A stretch of DNA of 64,000 nucleotides from Sulfurovaceae bacterium (lineage in GTDB: Bacteria; Campylobacterota; Campylobacteria; Campylobacterales; Sulfurovaceae). The stretch covers positions 1-64,000 of the forward strand of contig JAQTLV010000003.1 in assembly GCA_028714675.1 (NCBI GenBank). Direction: 5' to 3'. The notes beneath the pieces are model-generated. The model did not search any database. It was not told the origin of the DNA and saw nothing but the letters and a program-made list of their open reading frames with translations. The position numbers and the translations under genes are program-made. This document shows positions 33,369-44,938 of this stretch, in pieces; position 1 is the first letter of the stretch, and each line of letters begins with the position of its first letter.

Positions 33369-36122
33369 ATGGACTATAAAGACACACTATTGCTGCCACA
33401 AACAGATTTCCCGATGAGAGGAAACCTGCCTCAAAATGAACCAATCAGATATGCCAAATGGAAAGCTGAGAATGTTTATGAACAAATGAAAGAAGCCAGA
33501 ATTGGCAAAGAATCATTTACCCTTCACGACGGTCCTCCATATGCAAATGGAACTATTCATATAGGGCACGCTCTAAATAAAATACTAAAAGACATAGTTG
33601 TTAAATATAACTATTTTCAAGGCAAATCTGTTAGATTTACTCCAGGTTGGGATTGTCATGGTTTGCCAATAGAGCAAAAAGTAGAAGAAGATATCGGCAA
33701 AGAGAAAAAAGAAGCCATGAATCCTTCAAGTTTTAGAGCACTATGTAGAGAGCATGCAACTAAATTTGTTGGTATTCAAAAAGAAGGCTTTGAGTCACTT
33801 GGTGTAATTGCTGATTGGGATAATCCATATTTGACAATGGACTTTAAATTTGAAGCAAATATATATAGAACACTTTGTGAAGTTGCCAAAAAAGGTTTGC
33901 TTATAGAGAGACACAAACCTATATATTGGTCATGGGCGGCAAAAACAGCATTAGCAGATGCAGAAGTAGAGTATAAAGACAAAGAAGATTATAGTATCTA
34001 TGTGGCTTTTGAGCTTAGAGAGAAAAGTAAACAAGAGCTTGAGATACATGGCAAAGCAGCAGTAGTAATTTGGACAACAACTCCATGGACACTTCCTGCA
34101 AATACAGGAATAGCGCTAAACCCAGATGAGATGTATATACTAAGTGATGATGGCTATATAGTTGCCCAAAGTAGATATGAAGAGCTTATGCAAATGGGAA
34201 TAATCGGTTCTCATAGCGGTAGAAAAATATCAGCAACTGAGTTAGAGGGTAAGATAGCTATAAATCCACTCAATGATAGAAGTTCAACTATCGTTTTGGG
34301 TGATCATGTAATGCTTGATGGTGGAACAGGCGCAGTTCATACGGCACCAGGACATGGTGAAGATGACTATAGAGTTGGACTAAAATATAATCTTGAAGTG
34401 TTGATGCCAGTTGATGAGAATGGTTGTTATGATGAGACTATCATAGGTCATCATTTATTTCCAAATCCAGATGAATTTTTAGGAATGCATGTATTTAAAG
34501 CAAATGCCAAAATAGTTGAAATGTTAGGTTCATCACTACTCAAAGAGAGTAAATTTGTTCACTCATATCCACACTGTTGGAGAACAAAAAAACCTTTGAT
34601 TTATCGTGCTACAAACCAATGGTTTATATCAGTTGATGGCAAGCCAAATGGAGAAAATGATACTCTAAGAGAAATTGCTATGAAAGAGATAGCAAATACT
34701 ACTTTTTATCCTAATTGGGGTAGAGGGCGACTTGAAGCAATGGTAGAAGGACGACCTGATTGGTGTATATCTAGACAAAGAAGTTGGGGTGTTCCAATAG
34801 CATTTTTTAGAGTTAAAAAAACCAAAGAAGTTATTTTCGATGAAAAAGTTCTTAACTTTGTTGCAATGATATTTGATCAATTTGGTTGTGATGCTTGGTA
34901 TGATAAAGATATAAGTGAGCTTTTATATCCAGGAAGTGGATATGATGCAAGTGAACTTGAAAAAGTAACAGATATTCTTGATGTTTGGTTTGATAGTGGT
35001 TCGACTTGGAATAGTGTACTAAAAAGTGGAAATTATGATGCAGGAAAATATCCTGCTGATATATATCTAGAAGGAAGTGATCAGCATCGTGGTTGGTTCC
35101 AAAGTTCATTATTGCTTTCATCTGCTATAAATGGTCATGCTCCTTATAAGGCACTTTTGACTCATGGATTTACCGTGGATGAAAAAGGTGAAAAGATGAG
35201 TAAATCAAAAGGTAATGTGGTTGCTCCAGATGAAGTTACTCGTGAGTTTGGAAGTGAAATACTTCGTCTTTGGGTAGCTTTAAGTGACTATCAAAGTGAT
35301 CTTAAAATCTCATCAAATATTCTCAAACAAAGTGCAGAACAATATAGAAAGATAAGAAATACATTTAGATTTTTGTTAGCAAATATCAGTGATCTTGAAA
35401 GCTTAGTTGATGTAAAAGAATTTGGAGAGCTTGATCTGTGGATAGTAAACAGTGCTAGAAAAGTATTTGATGAGGTAAAAACTAATTTTGATAATTATGA
35501 TTTCCTAAGAGGTTTTGCAGTATTAAATCATTTTCTTGTAAATGACCTTAGTTCACTTTATATGGATATATGTAAGGATAGATTGTATTGTGATGATATA
35601 AACAATCCATCACGCAGAGCATCTCAAAGTGCAATGGCAATGATTGCAAAAAGCATGCTAGGGCTTGTTGCTCCAGTGCTTACTTACACAGCAGATGAAA
35701 TACTTGACTATGCAACTCCAATATTAAAGGGTGATGCAAAAAATATCTTTGATTTCGAGTTTGTCGATATAAAAGAAGTTCATTCTAGTCTTGATGTTAC
35801 AAAATTAGTAGCCATAAGAGAAAAATTTTCTGAAGAGATAGACAAACTAAAAAAAGATAAAGTTTTAAAATCAACTCTTGAAGTAGAATTGTGTGGTGAT
35901 TATGATTTTGGCATAAAAAATCAAAAAGATTTAGAAGATTGGTTTATGGTTTCATATGTAAAAAAATCGAGCACCAGTGAAGTACTAGCTACTTTTGAAG
36001 TTGATGGTGTAAAATTTGAGATAGCTAAAGCAAGTCAGCATAAATGCCCTAGATGTTGGAGATTTAAGTCTGTTAGTGAAGATGAAATTTGTGATAGATG
36101 TGCAGAGGTTGTAAATGTTTGA
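33369..36122 (+). CDS. ileS: Isoleucyl-tRNA synthetase
   Basis: A 917-residue class I synthetase. The HIGH motif lies in PPYANGTIHIGHALN (about 55-68), the editing domain (about 200-390; TTTPWTLPANT), the KMSKS motif in DEKGEKMSKSKGNV near residue 610, the anticodon-binding domain (about 650-830) and a C-terminal zinc finger (CPRCWRF ... CDRC). Full length and bacterial type. The last 8 nt overlap the small membrane protein gene. Confidence 0.98.
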   Translation: MDYKDTLLLPQTDFPMRGNLPQNEPIRYAKWKAENVYEQMKEARIGKESFTLHDGPPYANGTIHIGHALNKILKDIVVKYNYFQGKSVRFTPGWDCHGLPIEQKVEEDIGKEKKEAMNPSSFRALCREHATKFVGIQKEGFESLGVIADWDNPYLTMDFKFEANIYRTLCEVAKKGLLIERHKPIYWSWAAKTALADAEVEYKDKEDYSIYVAFELREKSKQELEIHGKAAVVIWTTTPWTLPANTGIALNPDEMYILSDDGYIVAQSRYEELMQMGIIGSHSGRKISATELEGKIAINPLNDRSSTIVLGDHVMLDGGTGAVHTAPGHGEDDYRVGLKYNLEVLMPVDENGCYDETIIGHHLFPNPDEFLGMHVFKANAKIVEMLGSSLLKESKFVHSYPHCWRTKKPLIYRATNQWFISVDGKPNGENDTLREIAMKEIANTTFYPNWGRGRLEAMVEGRPDWCISRQRSWGVPIAFFRVKKTKEVIFDEKVLNFVAMIFDQFGCDAWYDKDISELLYPGSGYDASELEKVTDILDVWFDSGSTWNSVLKSGNYDAGKYPADIYLEGSDQHRGWFQSSLLLSSAINGHAPYKALLTHGFTVDEKGEKMSKSKGNVVAPDEVTREFGSEILRLWVALSDYQSDLKISSNILKQSAEQYRKIRNTFRFLLANISDLESLVDVKEFGELDLWIVNSARKVFDEVKTNFDNYDFLRGFAVLNHFLVNDLSSLYMDICKDRLYCDDINNPSRRASQSAMAMIAKSMLGLVAPVLTYTADEILDYATPILKGDAKNIFDFEFVDIKEVHSSLDVTKLVAIREKFSEEIDKLKKDKVLKSTLEVELCGDYDFGIKNQKDLEDWFMVSYVKKSSTSEVLATFEVDGVKFEIAKASQHKCPRCWRFKSVSEDEICDRCAEVVNV

Positions 36123-36231
36123 TTTGACTAAACCGATAGGAAATGAAGTAGTAGCAATATCAATAGGTTTTATTTTTATACTTATTGGAATTGGTTTGGG
36201 CATTATTAAGTATTATAAAAATAGACTATAA
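36115..36231 (+). CDS. Small single-span membrane protein (38 aa)
   Basis: A 38-codon gene: [14 protein letters not shown], then a hydrophobic helix (about residues 13-31, [17 protein letters not shown]) and a basic end (KYYKNRL), predicting N-out/C-in topology. The start overlaps the last 8 nt of ileS and AAAGGAACAAAAGTG of gatA follows at once. A similar small hydrophobic frame lies between ileS and gatA in Campylobacter (recalled, not checked), which supports it being real. Function unknown. Confidence 0.7.
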   Translation: MFDLTKPIGNEVVAISIGFIFILIGIGLGIIKYYKNRL

Positions 36232-36242
36232 AAGGAACAAAA

Positions 36243-37583
36243 GTGATAACATTAGAAGCGGCACTAAAATTATCCAAAGTAGAGCAAGAAGCACTAAAAG
36301 AAGAAATTTTAACAAAGGCAAAAGCAAGTGATTTGAATGCTTATGTTGGTTTCGAAGAATATGGGAGTGGTGTACCTATCTTTATAAAAGATAATATTCA
36401 AGTTGATAGCTGGAGTGTTACAAGTGGTTCAAAAATACTTCAAGGCTACATCGCTCCATATAATGCTACTGTTATTGAAAAACTTGGACAAAATGGCATG
36501 ATGGCATGTGGTAGATCAAATATGGACGAGTTTGCTATGGGTAGTACAACCGAGAGTAGTTACTATGGCATTACCAAAAATCCACATGACACTTCAAGAG
36601 TTCCAGGTGGAAGTTCAGGTGGAGCTGCAGCAGCGGTGGCTGGTGGAATCGCAATAGCCGCTCTTGGGAGTGATACAGGTGGTTCCATAAGACAACCAGC
36701 AGCGTATTGTGGATGTGTTGGATTGAAGCCAACTTATGGAAGAGTTAGTAGATATGGACTTGCGGCTTATGCATCTAGTTTGGATCAAATAGGACCAATT
36801 ACACAAAATGTTACTGATGCCTCTATACTTTATGATGCTATTAGTGGACACGATGAAAAAGATTCTACAAGTGCAGATATGTCAAGTGAGCCTACTTTCC
36901 CAAATCTAAATCCGACAAGAAAACTTACGATAGCAGTTATTGACAATTATATAAGTGAAGCAAGTAACGATATACAAGAAGCCTATGCAAATACTGTTAA
37001 AGTTTTAGAGTCTTTGGGACATAAAATAGTTCACAAAAATATGCAAAATACAAAATATGACATTGCAACATATTATATTGTTGCTACCGCTGAAGCCGCC
37101 ACTAACTTAGCTAGATTTGATGGCATCAGATATGGAAGAAGAGCAGATGCAACAAATGTAGGAGATTTGTTTATAAATACTAGAAGCGAAGGCTTTGGAG
37201 AAGAGGTAAAAAGAAGAATATTGCTTGGTAACTTTGTTTTATCAAGTGGATATTATGATGCGTATTATCTAAAAGCTCAAAAAGTAAGACATCTCATAAG
37301 AGATGAATTTAATAAAATTTTTGAAGATGCAGACTTGATTCTTTCTCCAGTTGCTCCTAGCGTTGCTCCAAAAATTGGTGAAGTTGAAGATCCACTCGAA
37401 ATGTATAAAAGCGATATGTATACAATAGCAATCAATCTTGCAGGACTTCCAGCACTTTCGCTTCCAGTCGGAAGAGATAAAAATGGAATGCCGATAGGTT
37501 TGCAATTCATTGCAAAAGCATTTGATGAACAAACATTGCTCGACGGTTCATTTAGTTTAGAGAGTGCAATAGGTTATAAATAA
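36243..37583 (+). CDS. gatA: Aspartyl/glutamyl-tRNA amidotransferase subunit A
   Basis: A 446-residue amidase, the glutaminase part of GatCAB, which turns Glu-tRNA(Gln) and Asp-tRNA(Asn) into the correct forms. The Ser-Ser-Lys triad is visible: K49 (FIKDNI), cis-Ser S124 (PGGSSGG) and nucleophile S148 (DTGGSIR). GUG start with AAAGGA 6 nt upstream, co-transcribed with ileS. gatB and gatC are not in the window. Confidence 0.97.
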   Translation: MITLEAALKLSKVEQEALKEEILTKAKASDLNAYVGFEEYGSGVPIFIKDNIQVDSWSVTSGSKILQGYIAPYNATVIEKLGQNGMMACGRSNMDEFAMGSTTESSYYGITKNPHDTSRVPGGSSGGAAAAVAGGIAIAALGSDTGGSIRQPAAYCGCVGLKPTYGRVSRYGLAAYASSLDQIGPITQNVTDASILYDAISGHDEKDSTSADMSSEPTFPNLNPTRKLTIAVIDNYISEASNDIQEAYANTVKVLESLGHKIVHKNMQNTKYDIATYYIVATAEAATNLARFDGIRYGRRADATNVGDLFINTRSEGFGEEVKRRILLGNFVLSSGYYDAYYLKAQKVRHLIRDEFNKIFEDADLILSPVAPSVAPKIGEVEDPLEMYKSDMYTIAINLAGLPALSLPVGRDKNGMPIGLQFIAKAFDEQTLLDGSFSLESAIGYK

Positions 37584-37604
37584 TATTTATTTTTCATTTT
37601 TTCT

Positions 37605-37630
37605 TTTGTGTTATAATATAACAAAACACA
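37605..37630 (+). promoter_or_regulatory. Promoter with palindrome before the SpoIIAA-like gene
   Basis: TTGTGTT (37605-37611) and AACACAA (37624-37630) form an inverted repeat that spans a TATAAT box (37611-37616); an inner GTTAT-3-ATAAC repeat is nested in it. A protein bound here would block RNA polymerase. Confidence 0.5.
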
Positions 37631-37646
37631 ACACAAGGAGAAAAAT

Positions 37647-38393
37647 ATGCTTTCAGTAAAAATAGAAAATGGTATAGCTATTTTGGAGCCTAAAGGTGAA
37701 TTATCTTCTGATGACTTTAAATCAATCTCTAATGTTATAGACCCATACATACAAAAGCATGGGAAATTACAAGGTGCTGTAATATATGTTGAGTCTTTCC
37801 CAGGATGGGACTCTTTTGCAGCATTATCTTCTCATATACATTTTATAAAAGAACATCACAAAAAAATATCCCGCTTGGCTATCTGTACAGATTCTGTTAT
37901 AGGAAATTTTGCAGAGTCTATAGGAAATATTTTTGTAAATGCAGAGATAAAAAAGTTTGATTACAAAGATTTCAATGAAGCTGAAATATGGGCTAGCGGA
38001 GAATACTTATATGATGAAGAAAATCATGGTATATCTATCGGTATGTATAGATTTAATGATGAGTATTTTTTGTCTCTAAAGGCAAAAGGAAAATTGACAC
38101 ATGATGATTATAAAAAACTAATTCCAATTATAGATTCTGCCCTAAAAGAAGTAAAAGACCCAAAAGTTAAATTGCTTGTTGATATAAGTGAGTTTGAAGG
38201 ATGGGAGATTAGGGCTGCTTGGGATGATTTTAAAATGGGGCTAAAATACAATAATGTATTTGAAAAAATAGCTATGGTTGGAAATAAAAATTGGCAAGAC
38301 ATTGGTGCCAAAATAGGCTCTTGGTTTATATCTGGAGAGATAAAAGCCTTTGAAGAACAAAAAGAAGCAATAAAATGGTTAAATAGTAAATAA
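37647..38393 (+). CDS. Tandem SpoIIAA-like (STAS/CRAL-TRIO) protein
   Basis: A 248-residue protein made of two similar domains. Repeat 1 (about 1-120): IAILEPKGELSSDDFKSI, GAVIYVESFPGWDSFAA, KISRLAICTDS, EIKKFDYKDFNEAEIW. Repeat 2 (about 128-248): FLSLKAKGKLTHDDYKKLIPII, KLLVDISEFEGWEIRAAWDD, FEKIAMVGNKNW, EIKAFEEQKEAIKW. The pattern is that of the SpoIIAA-like family, normally one domain of about 120 residues. Function in bacteria is unclear; lipid or protein binding has been suggested for the fold. Good SD (AAGGAGAAA). Confidence 0.8.
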   Translation: MLSVKIENGIAILEPKGELSSDDFKSISNVIDPYIQKHGKLQGAVIYVESFPGWDSFAALSSHIHFIKEHHKKISRLAICTDSVIGNFAESIGNIFVNAEIKKFDYKDFNEAEIWASGEYLYDEENHGISIGMYRFNDEYFLSLKAKGKLTHDDYKKLIPIIDSALKEVKDPKVKLLVDISEFEGWEIRAAWDDFKMGLKYNNVFEKIAMVGNKNWQDIGAKIGSWFISGEIKAFEEQKEAIKWLNSK

Positions 38394-38463
38394 AATACTC
38401 TTAATCCAAATGGCTTGCAAGCACTTTTTAGATATTATTTGCAAAATAGTTTATGGGTCATAA

Positions 38464-40292
<1,829 letters not shown>

Positions 40293-40387
40293 TAATATCA
40301 TTTATTTTTACAAATCTTAATACTTTATATATCAAAAACAAATCAAATTTATTGTAATATTTAACCATCTTTTATTTTGAGGTTTGT

Positions 40388-42562
40388 ATGTCAATATTTA
40401 AAAAAGCTTTAATTCTTTTAACAATTTTTACTATCCAGCTGTTTTCTTGTGCTGGCGGATGGAGTGAAATGTATGTAAAAGATGAAAACTATAATTTTAC
40501 TTCTCCTTCTATGATAGGATTGAATCCAAATAATTCATTGTATTTTTTATCAAATAGTTACGGTGCACATGCTGATAGATTTGAATATTTTGAAAAAGTC
40601 AAAAAAAATGAAAATATCAAAGCTTGGCAGAGCTATCTTGGCGGTAGTGTTTCTAACAAAGATATAGAAAATATATTTTATTCAAATCTAAGCGTTAGTC
40701 AATCTTACAAAAAATATTCTACAAAAATAAATAAACCACAATTAAATAGTTACATAGACTTTTTGGATATGCAAATGCCTTTTGCAAATCAAGACTTGTA
40801 TGACAGCACTAAGCTCAAAAACTATGCCACCGTTCTATCAACTGGAATATCACTTTTTAATTTTACAAAAGATAAATTCTTAAAAGAGAGATATTTATTT
40901 TTAATTATGAGACTTTACCATTATAATGGAGAGTATAAAAAAGCATTGGATTTTTATAGTAAAAATAGCTCATTAATTCAAAAAGGCTCAGTTATAGATG
41001 AGTGGACAAAAGCATTAAAAGCTGGAGCTTTGCAAAATCTAGGCTATTTAAATGAAGCAAATATGCTTTATGCCGATATATTTAAAAACAATAAAACAAA
41101 TGCCTATCTTGGATATTATGACTTTAAAGTTACTAACGATAGCCAATGGAATGCACTTTTGAGTATGACAAAAAATAATGATGAAAAGGCGGAACTATAT
41201 TTTCTAAGAGCTATGAATTGGCAAAATTCACATCTGCTGGAGTTGGAAAACATAGCTAATATTGCTCCAGAGAGTGTATGGTTTGAAAGGCTTAGTTTTA
41301 TGGTAATGCAAGATTTGCAAAATCAACGATATAGTATCATGCAATCCTCTGCAGGGAGACAATATTATTATGGCAGCAACACTAAGAGTTATAATGAGCA
41401 AATGGTTTATTATAGAAAAATACTCCAATCACTTAAAAATCCATCATTTTTTAGTCAGTATGCACTTTTGTATCTAGATGTACTTAGCTATAAAAATTTA
41501 GATAGCTCCAAAATGTCGAAGTTAAGAAGTGCTGCAATAGGTAGTAATTTAGTTTATGTTTCTTTGCTAGAGTACTTAGATAGGCTAAATAAAACCAAAA
41601 ATATAAATGAAGTTGATTCTCTAACAACAAATCTAAAGTCACTTATTGCTTCTTTGCCAAAAGAACAACAAATATCTCTCATCAGATATAGTGTATTGCA
41701 ACTTTCAACTTTATATCCAAAAGATAGTGTTAATCAGATTATTGCTAGAGAATATGCAACAAATAAATATTTTGGTAACTACAATGTTGGTTCTTTGTTA
41801 AATGAAGCAGATGCTGATGAGTTTGAGCAGTATTTAACTTTAAAAAATCGTACATTTTTACACAAAGAAGTGTTTGCAAAAATTATGGACAAAAGCAAGG
41901 ATGAATCATTTATATCATCCATAGCAGGAACGCTATTTATCCAAAAAAATAATTTTGAAAGAGCATTGTTCTACTTAAATAGAACAAAAACTGATGATAT
42001 TGCAGCTTCTGATTATAATCCATTTAATGCAACTATTAGCGGCAACAATCGTACTGGGAAAAAAGCTAGTTATAATCAAATAAAATTTGCTACTACTATG
42101 TTAGAGCTTCAAAATAAAATCAAAACAAACACAGCTAATGCCACTGACTATTATCTCTATGCAACTGGACTTTATAACAAAAGCTGGTTTGGAAGTTTTC
42201 CTGGAAGTTCTGTATATACTAGAAGTACATATCTCCAAGTTACAAAAAGAAAAATAGAAGATTTAGATTTAGCACAAAAATATTATATGAAAGCTTTAGG
42301 TTATGCAAAAGACAATGAAATGAGAGCAAAAATTTCATATCAACTTTTAAAAATAGATTTTGCTAGGATGATGCTTAAAAATGCAAACTCAAAAGATCAG
42401 ATTTGGAATCCAGCTTTTGATGATATGGAAGATTTGAGAAAACTTGTAAATGTAAATCCAAGTTTTAGACAAAAATTAAATGATTATAAACAGTCATATA
42501 GCAATACAAAATATGGGAGCGAAGCAATAAGAAGTTGTGTCAGTTTTAGAAGTTTTTTATGA
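40388..42562 (+). CDS. Exported helical-repeat protein, probably TPR-like, unknown
   Basis: A 724-residue protein with an N-terminal signal (KKALILLTIFTIQLFSC); LFSC followed by AGGW is a possible lipobox, so it may be a lipoprotein. The rest is mostly helical. Stretches such as LFLIMRLYHYNGEYKKALDFYSK, AGALQNLGYLNEANMLYADIF and FERALFYLNRTK have TPR-like spacing. It overlaps the next gene by 4 nt (ATGA), which marks a functional pair. No enzyme motif is seen. Confidence 0.65.
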   Translation: MSIFKKALILLTIFTIQLFSCAGGWSEMYVKDENYNFTSPSMIGLNPNNSLYFLSNSYGAHADRFEYFEKVKKNENIKAWQSYLGGSVSNKDIENIFYSNLSVSQSYKKYSTKINKPQLNSYIDFLDMQMPFANQDLYDSTKLKNYATVLSTGISLFNFTKDKFLKERYLFLIMRLYHYNGEYKKALDFYSKNSSLIQKGSVIDEWTKALKAGALQNLGYLNEANMLYADIFKNNKTNAYLGYYDFKVTNDSQWNALLSMTKNNDEKAELYFLRAMNWQNSHLLELENIANIAPESVWFERLSFMVMQDLQNQRYSIMQSSAGRQYYYGSNTKSYNEQMVYYRKILQSLKNPSFFSQYALLYLDVLSYKNLDSSKMSKLRSAAIGSNLVYVSLLEYLDRLNKTKNINEVDSLTTNLKSLIASLPKEQQISLIRYSVLQLSTLYPKDSVNQIIAREYATNKYFGNYNVGSLLNEADADEFEQYLTLKNRTFLHKEVFAKIMDKSKDESFISSIAGTLFIQKNNFERALFYLNRTKTDDIAASDYNPFNATISGNNRTGKKASYNQIKFATTMLELQNKIKTNTANATDYYLYATGLYNKSWFGSFPGSSVYTRSTYLQVTKRKIEDLDLAQKYYMKALGYAKDNEMRAKISYQLLKIDFARMMLKNANSKDQIWNPAFDDMEDLRKLVNVNPSFRQKLNDYKQSYSNTKYGSEAIRSCVSFRSFL

Positions 42563-43515
42563 AAAAATATCTTATAAGCTTTGGCGCGATAGTTGCCATA
42601 TTGTTTATAGTTATATGGCAGTATAATTCAAAAGCTCCAAATGTAGAGTTTTATTATTGGCAACAACAATACGATGTTCCTATAAAAACTGTCATTAAAC
42701 CACATTACATTAAATGTATAGATATAGGTTTTGATAAAAATGTAGAGTTTAGGATAACAAAATTTGCTACTAATCCATATAGCCAAATAATTCCAGTTGT
42801 ATATATAGATAATGATGCCATGCTGTCGGCAAATCCCAATGAATTGGCACTAAAAATAGTAAAAACATTGGACAAGCTATCCAAAGATAATAATTTTAAT
42901 TACAATACCATACAATTGGATTGTGACTGGACATTAACAAGTAAAGATGCATATTTTAGTTTACTAAAATCTATTAAGAATATTTCCAAAAAATCCACTG
43001 AAGCAACGATTAGACTTCATCAAATAAAGTTTTATAAACAAACAGGTGTTCCGCCAGTAGATAGAGGCATTTTGATGTATTACAATATGAGTGATTTTTA
43101 TTCGCTTGAGACAAAAAATTATATTTTAGATTTGGATATAGCAAAACAATATCATTACGGATTTGATACTTACCCACTACCTCTAGATTTGGCATTGCCA
43201 CTATATTCACAAGCAAGAGTAATTCGTTTTTCAAAGGTAATCGGAGCGATAGAAGGCGTAGATATCAAAGATATAGACAAATACTTTAAACCAATAGGTA
43301 AAGATACTTATATAATAACTCAAACTCACTATTTTAAAGAAAAGCTATTATATAAAGGTGATGAGGTACATTTTGATAGTGTAGAGTTTAATGAAATTAT
43401 GAAAGGTACAAAAGAGTTGTCAAAAATCATGAAAAAACCAAAAAATGTTATCTTTTATCATTTTAATAGCAAATGGGATAAAAAAGAACTTGATAAAATT
43501 GTTGAAATTTTTTAA
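42559..43515 (+). CDS. Membrane-anchored protein with possible TIM-barrel fold, unknown
   Basis: A 318-residue protein with an N-terminal membrane helix (about 4-20) and a periplasmic body. Conserved-looking blocks in barrel-like order: YIKCIDIGFD (50-59), QIIPVVYIDND (76-86), IQLDCDWTLTSKDAYF (118-133), EATIRLHQIK (148-157), GVPPVDRGILMYYNM (163-177), YGFDTYPLPLDLALP (200-214). Acidic residues at strand ends (D121, D123) resemble glycoside-hydrolase barrels. I have seen such blocks in unnamed proteins but know no function. Coupled to the upstream gene. Confidence 0.65.
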   Translation: MKKYLISFGAIVAILFIVIWQYNSKAPNVEFYYWQQQYDVPIKTVIKPHYIKCIDIGFDKNVEFRITKFATNPYSQIIPVVYIDNDAMLSANPNELALKIVKTLDKLSKDNNFNYNTIQLDCDWTLTSKDAYFSLLKSIKNISKKSTEATIRLHQIKFYKQTGVPPVDRGILMYYNMSDFYSLETKNYILDLDIAKQYHYGFDTYPLPLDLALPLYSQARVIRFSKVIGAIEGVDIKDIDKYFKPIGKDTYIITQTHYFKEKLLYKGDEVHFDSVEFNEIMKGTKELSKIMKKPKNVIFYHFNSKWDKKELDKIVEIF

Positions 43516-43605
43516 AAATTAACTAAATATATAAAACTATATTAATATACTTTACTTTTATATATAACGATATATAGGCATATAATATAAAATTAATAAA
43601 ATTAC

Positions 43606-43634
43606 TTGACATTTATATTTTTTTGTGATAAAGT
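43606..43634 (+). promoter_or_regulatory. Promoter of the metY-cysK cluster
   Basis: TTGACA (43606-43611), 17-nt spacer and TAAAGT (43629-43634), 34 nt before metY. An imperfect inverted repeat TATATAAC/GATATATA (43561-43576) lies upstream and could bind the Rrf2 regulator coded in the cluster. The rest of the 152-bp gap has no other structure; no SAM riboswitch is seen. Confidence 0.55.
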
Positions 43635-43667
43635 TTTCAAAATATATTTAATATAAAAGGATAATTA

Positions 43668-44933
43668 ATGGAGAAAGAAACCATAGCACTACATGCTGGA
43701 TATGATAAAAAATTTGGTTATGGTACTATGAGTGTACCAATATATCAAAGTACAGCTTATGCATTTAGAGATGCCGAGCATGCTGCAAATTTATTTGCAC
43801 TCAAAGAATTAGGACAACTATATAGTAGACTTACAAATCCAACCAATGATATATTAGAGGCTAGATTTGCACAAGTCGAAGGTGGTGCGGCAGCTCTTGC
43901 AGTTGCATCTGGGCAATCAGCAATTTTTTATGCTATTGCAAATGTGGCTGAAGCTGGAGATAATATAATAATCTCAGATAAGATATATGGTGGATCTGTA
44001 ACACTACTTACTCATACTATAAAAAGATTTGGTATAACTGCAAAAGTTTTCAAAAGTGAAGATGCAAGTAACCTAGAAGAACTTATAGATGATAGAACAA
44101 AAGCTATATTTTTTGAATCACTTTCAAATCCACAAATTGCTATTGCAGATGTAGAAAAAATCGTTGATATTGCAAAAAAGTATGGAGTTTTAACTATATG
44201 TGATAATACAGTAGCATCGCCATCTCTTTTTAACCCAATCAAATGGGGAGTTGATATAGTTGTTCATTCTATATCAAAATATACAAATGGACAAGGAAGT
44301 GCAATCGGCGGCATTATAGTAGAGCGTGATGGGCTCAACGAGTTTTTCAAAAAATCAACTAGATATGCTCACTTCAATACACCAGACGATAGTTATCATG
44401 GACTTGTTTATACTGATGTACCATTACCAAACTTTACACTTAGAGTTAGATTGGCACTCCTAAGAGATATTGGTGCGTGCTTGCCAGCGTTTAGTAGCTG
44501 GTTGTTCATACAAGGACTAGAGACTCTGTCTATCAGAATGGACAAACACTCATCAAATGCACTTACAGTTGCTAAGTTTTTGAGTTCTCATCCAAAGGTA
44601 AAATCAGTAAATTACCCAGGACTTGAAAACAATAGTGGATATGAAAAAGCACAAAAATATTTCAAAGATGGCAAAGCCTCTGGACTTATATCTTTTGATG
44701 TGGGTAGTTTTGAAGAAGCAAAGAGAATAATTGATAGTGTTGAACTTTTTAGTGTAGTAGTTAATATAGGAGATAGCAAATCGCTTATCACTCATCCAGC
44801 AAGTACTACTCATTCTCAATTAACACAAGAAGAGCTGATTAAAGTTGGAGTAAATCCATCAACCATAAGATTAAGCATCGGATTAGAAGATACAAAAGAT
44901 TTAATTGCAGATTTATCTAAGGCATTGGGGTAA
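43668..44933 (+). CDS. metY: O-acetylhomoserine sulfhydrylase
   Basis: A 421-residue PLP enzyme of the Cys/Met metabolism family that makes homocysteine from O-acetylhomoserine and sulfide. Motifs: LHAGYDKKFGYGTMSVPIYQSTAYAF, YSRLTNPTND, ASGQSAIFY, CDNTVASP, PLP lysine K204 in SISKYTNGQG, and VVNIGDSKSLITHPASTTH. The GYGT and D-x-T-x-A-S pattern fits MetY rather than MetB. The metX gene in the same cluster makes its substrate, and metH uses its product. Confidence 0.95.
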   Translation: MEKETIALHAGYDKKFGYGTMSVPIYQSTAYAFRDAEHAANLFALKELGQLYSRLTNPTNDILEARFAQVEGGAAALAVASGQSAIFYAIANVAEAGDNIIISDKIYGGSVTLLTHTIKRFGITAKVFKSEDASNLEELIDDRTKAIFFESLSNPQIAIADVEKIVDIAKKYGVLTICDNTVASPSLFNPIKWGVDIVVHSISKYTNGQGSAIGGIIVERDGLNEFFKKSTRYAHFNTPDDSYHGLVYTDVPLPNFTLRVRLALLRDIGACLPAFSSWLFIQGLETLSIRMDKHSSNALTVAKFLSSHPKVKSVNYPGLENNSGYEKAQKYFKDGKASGLISFDVGSFEEAKRIIDSVELFSVVVNIGDSKSLITHPASTTHSQLTQEELIKVGVNPSTIRLSIGLEDTKDLIADLSKALG

Positions 44934-44938
44934 AATTC

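Noticed and set aside
43516-43667. Possible SAM riboswitch before metY
   Set aside because: The region is almost all A/T with no conserved riboswitch core; only a promoter and an imperfect repeat are visible.
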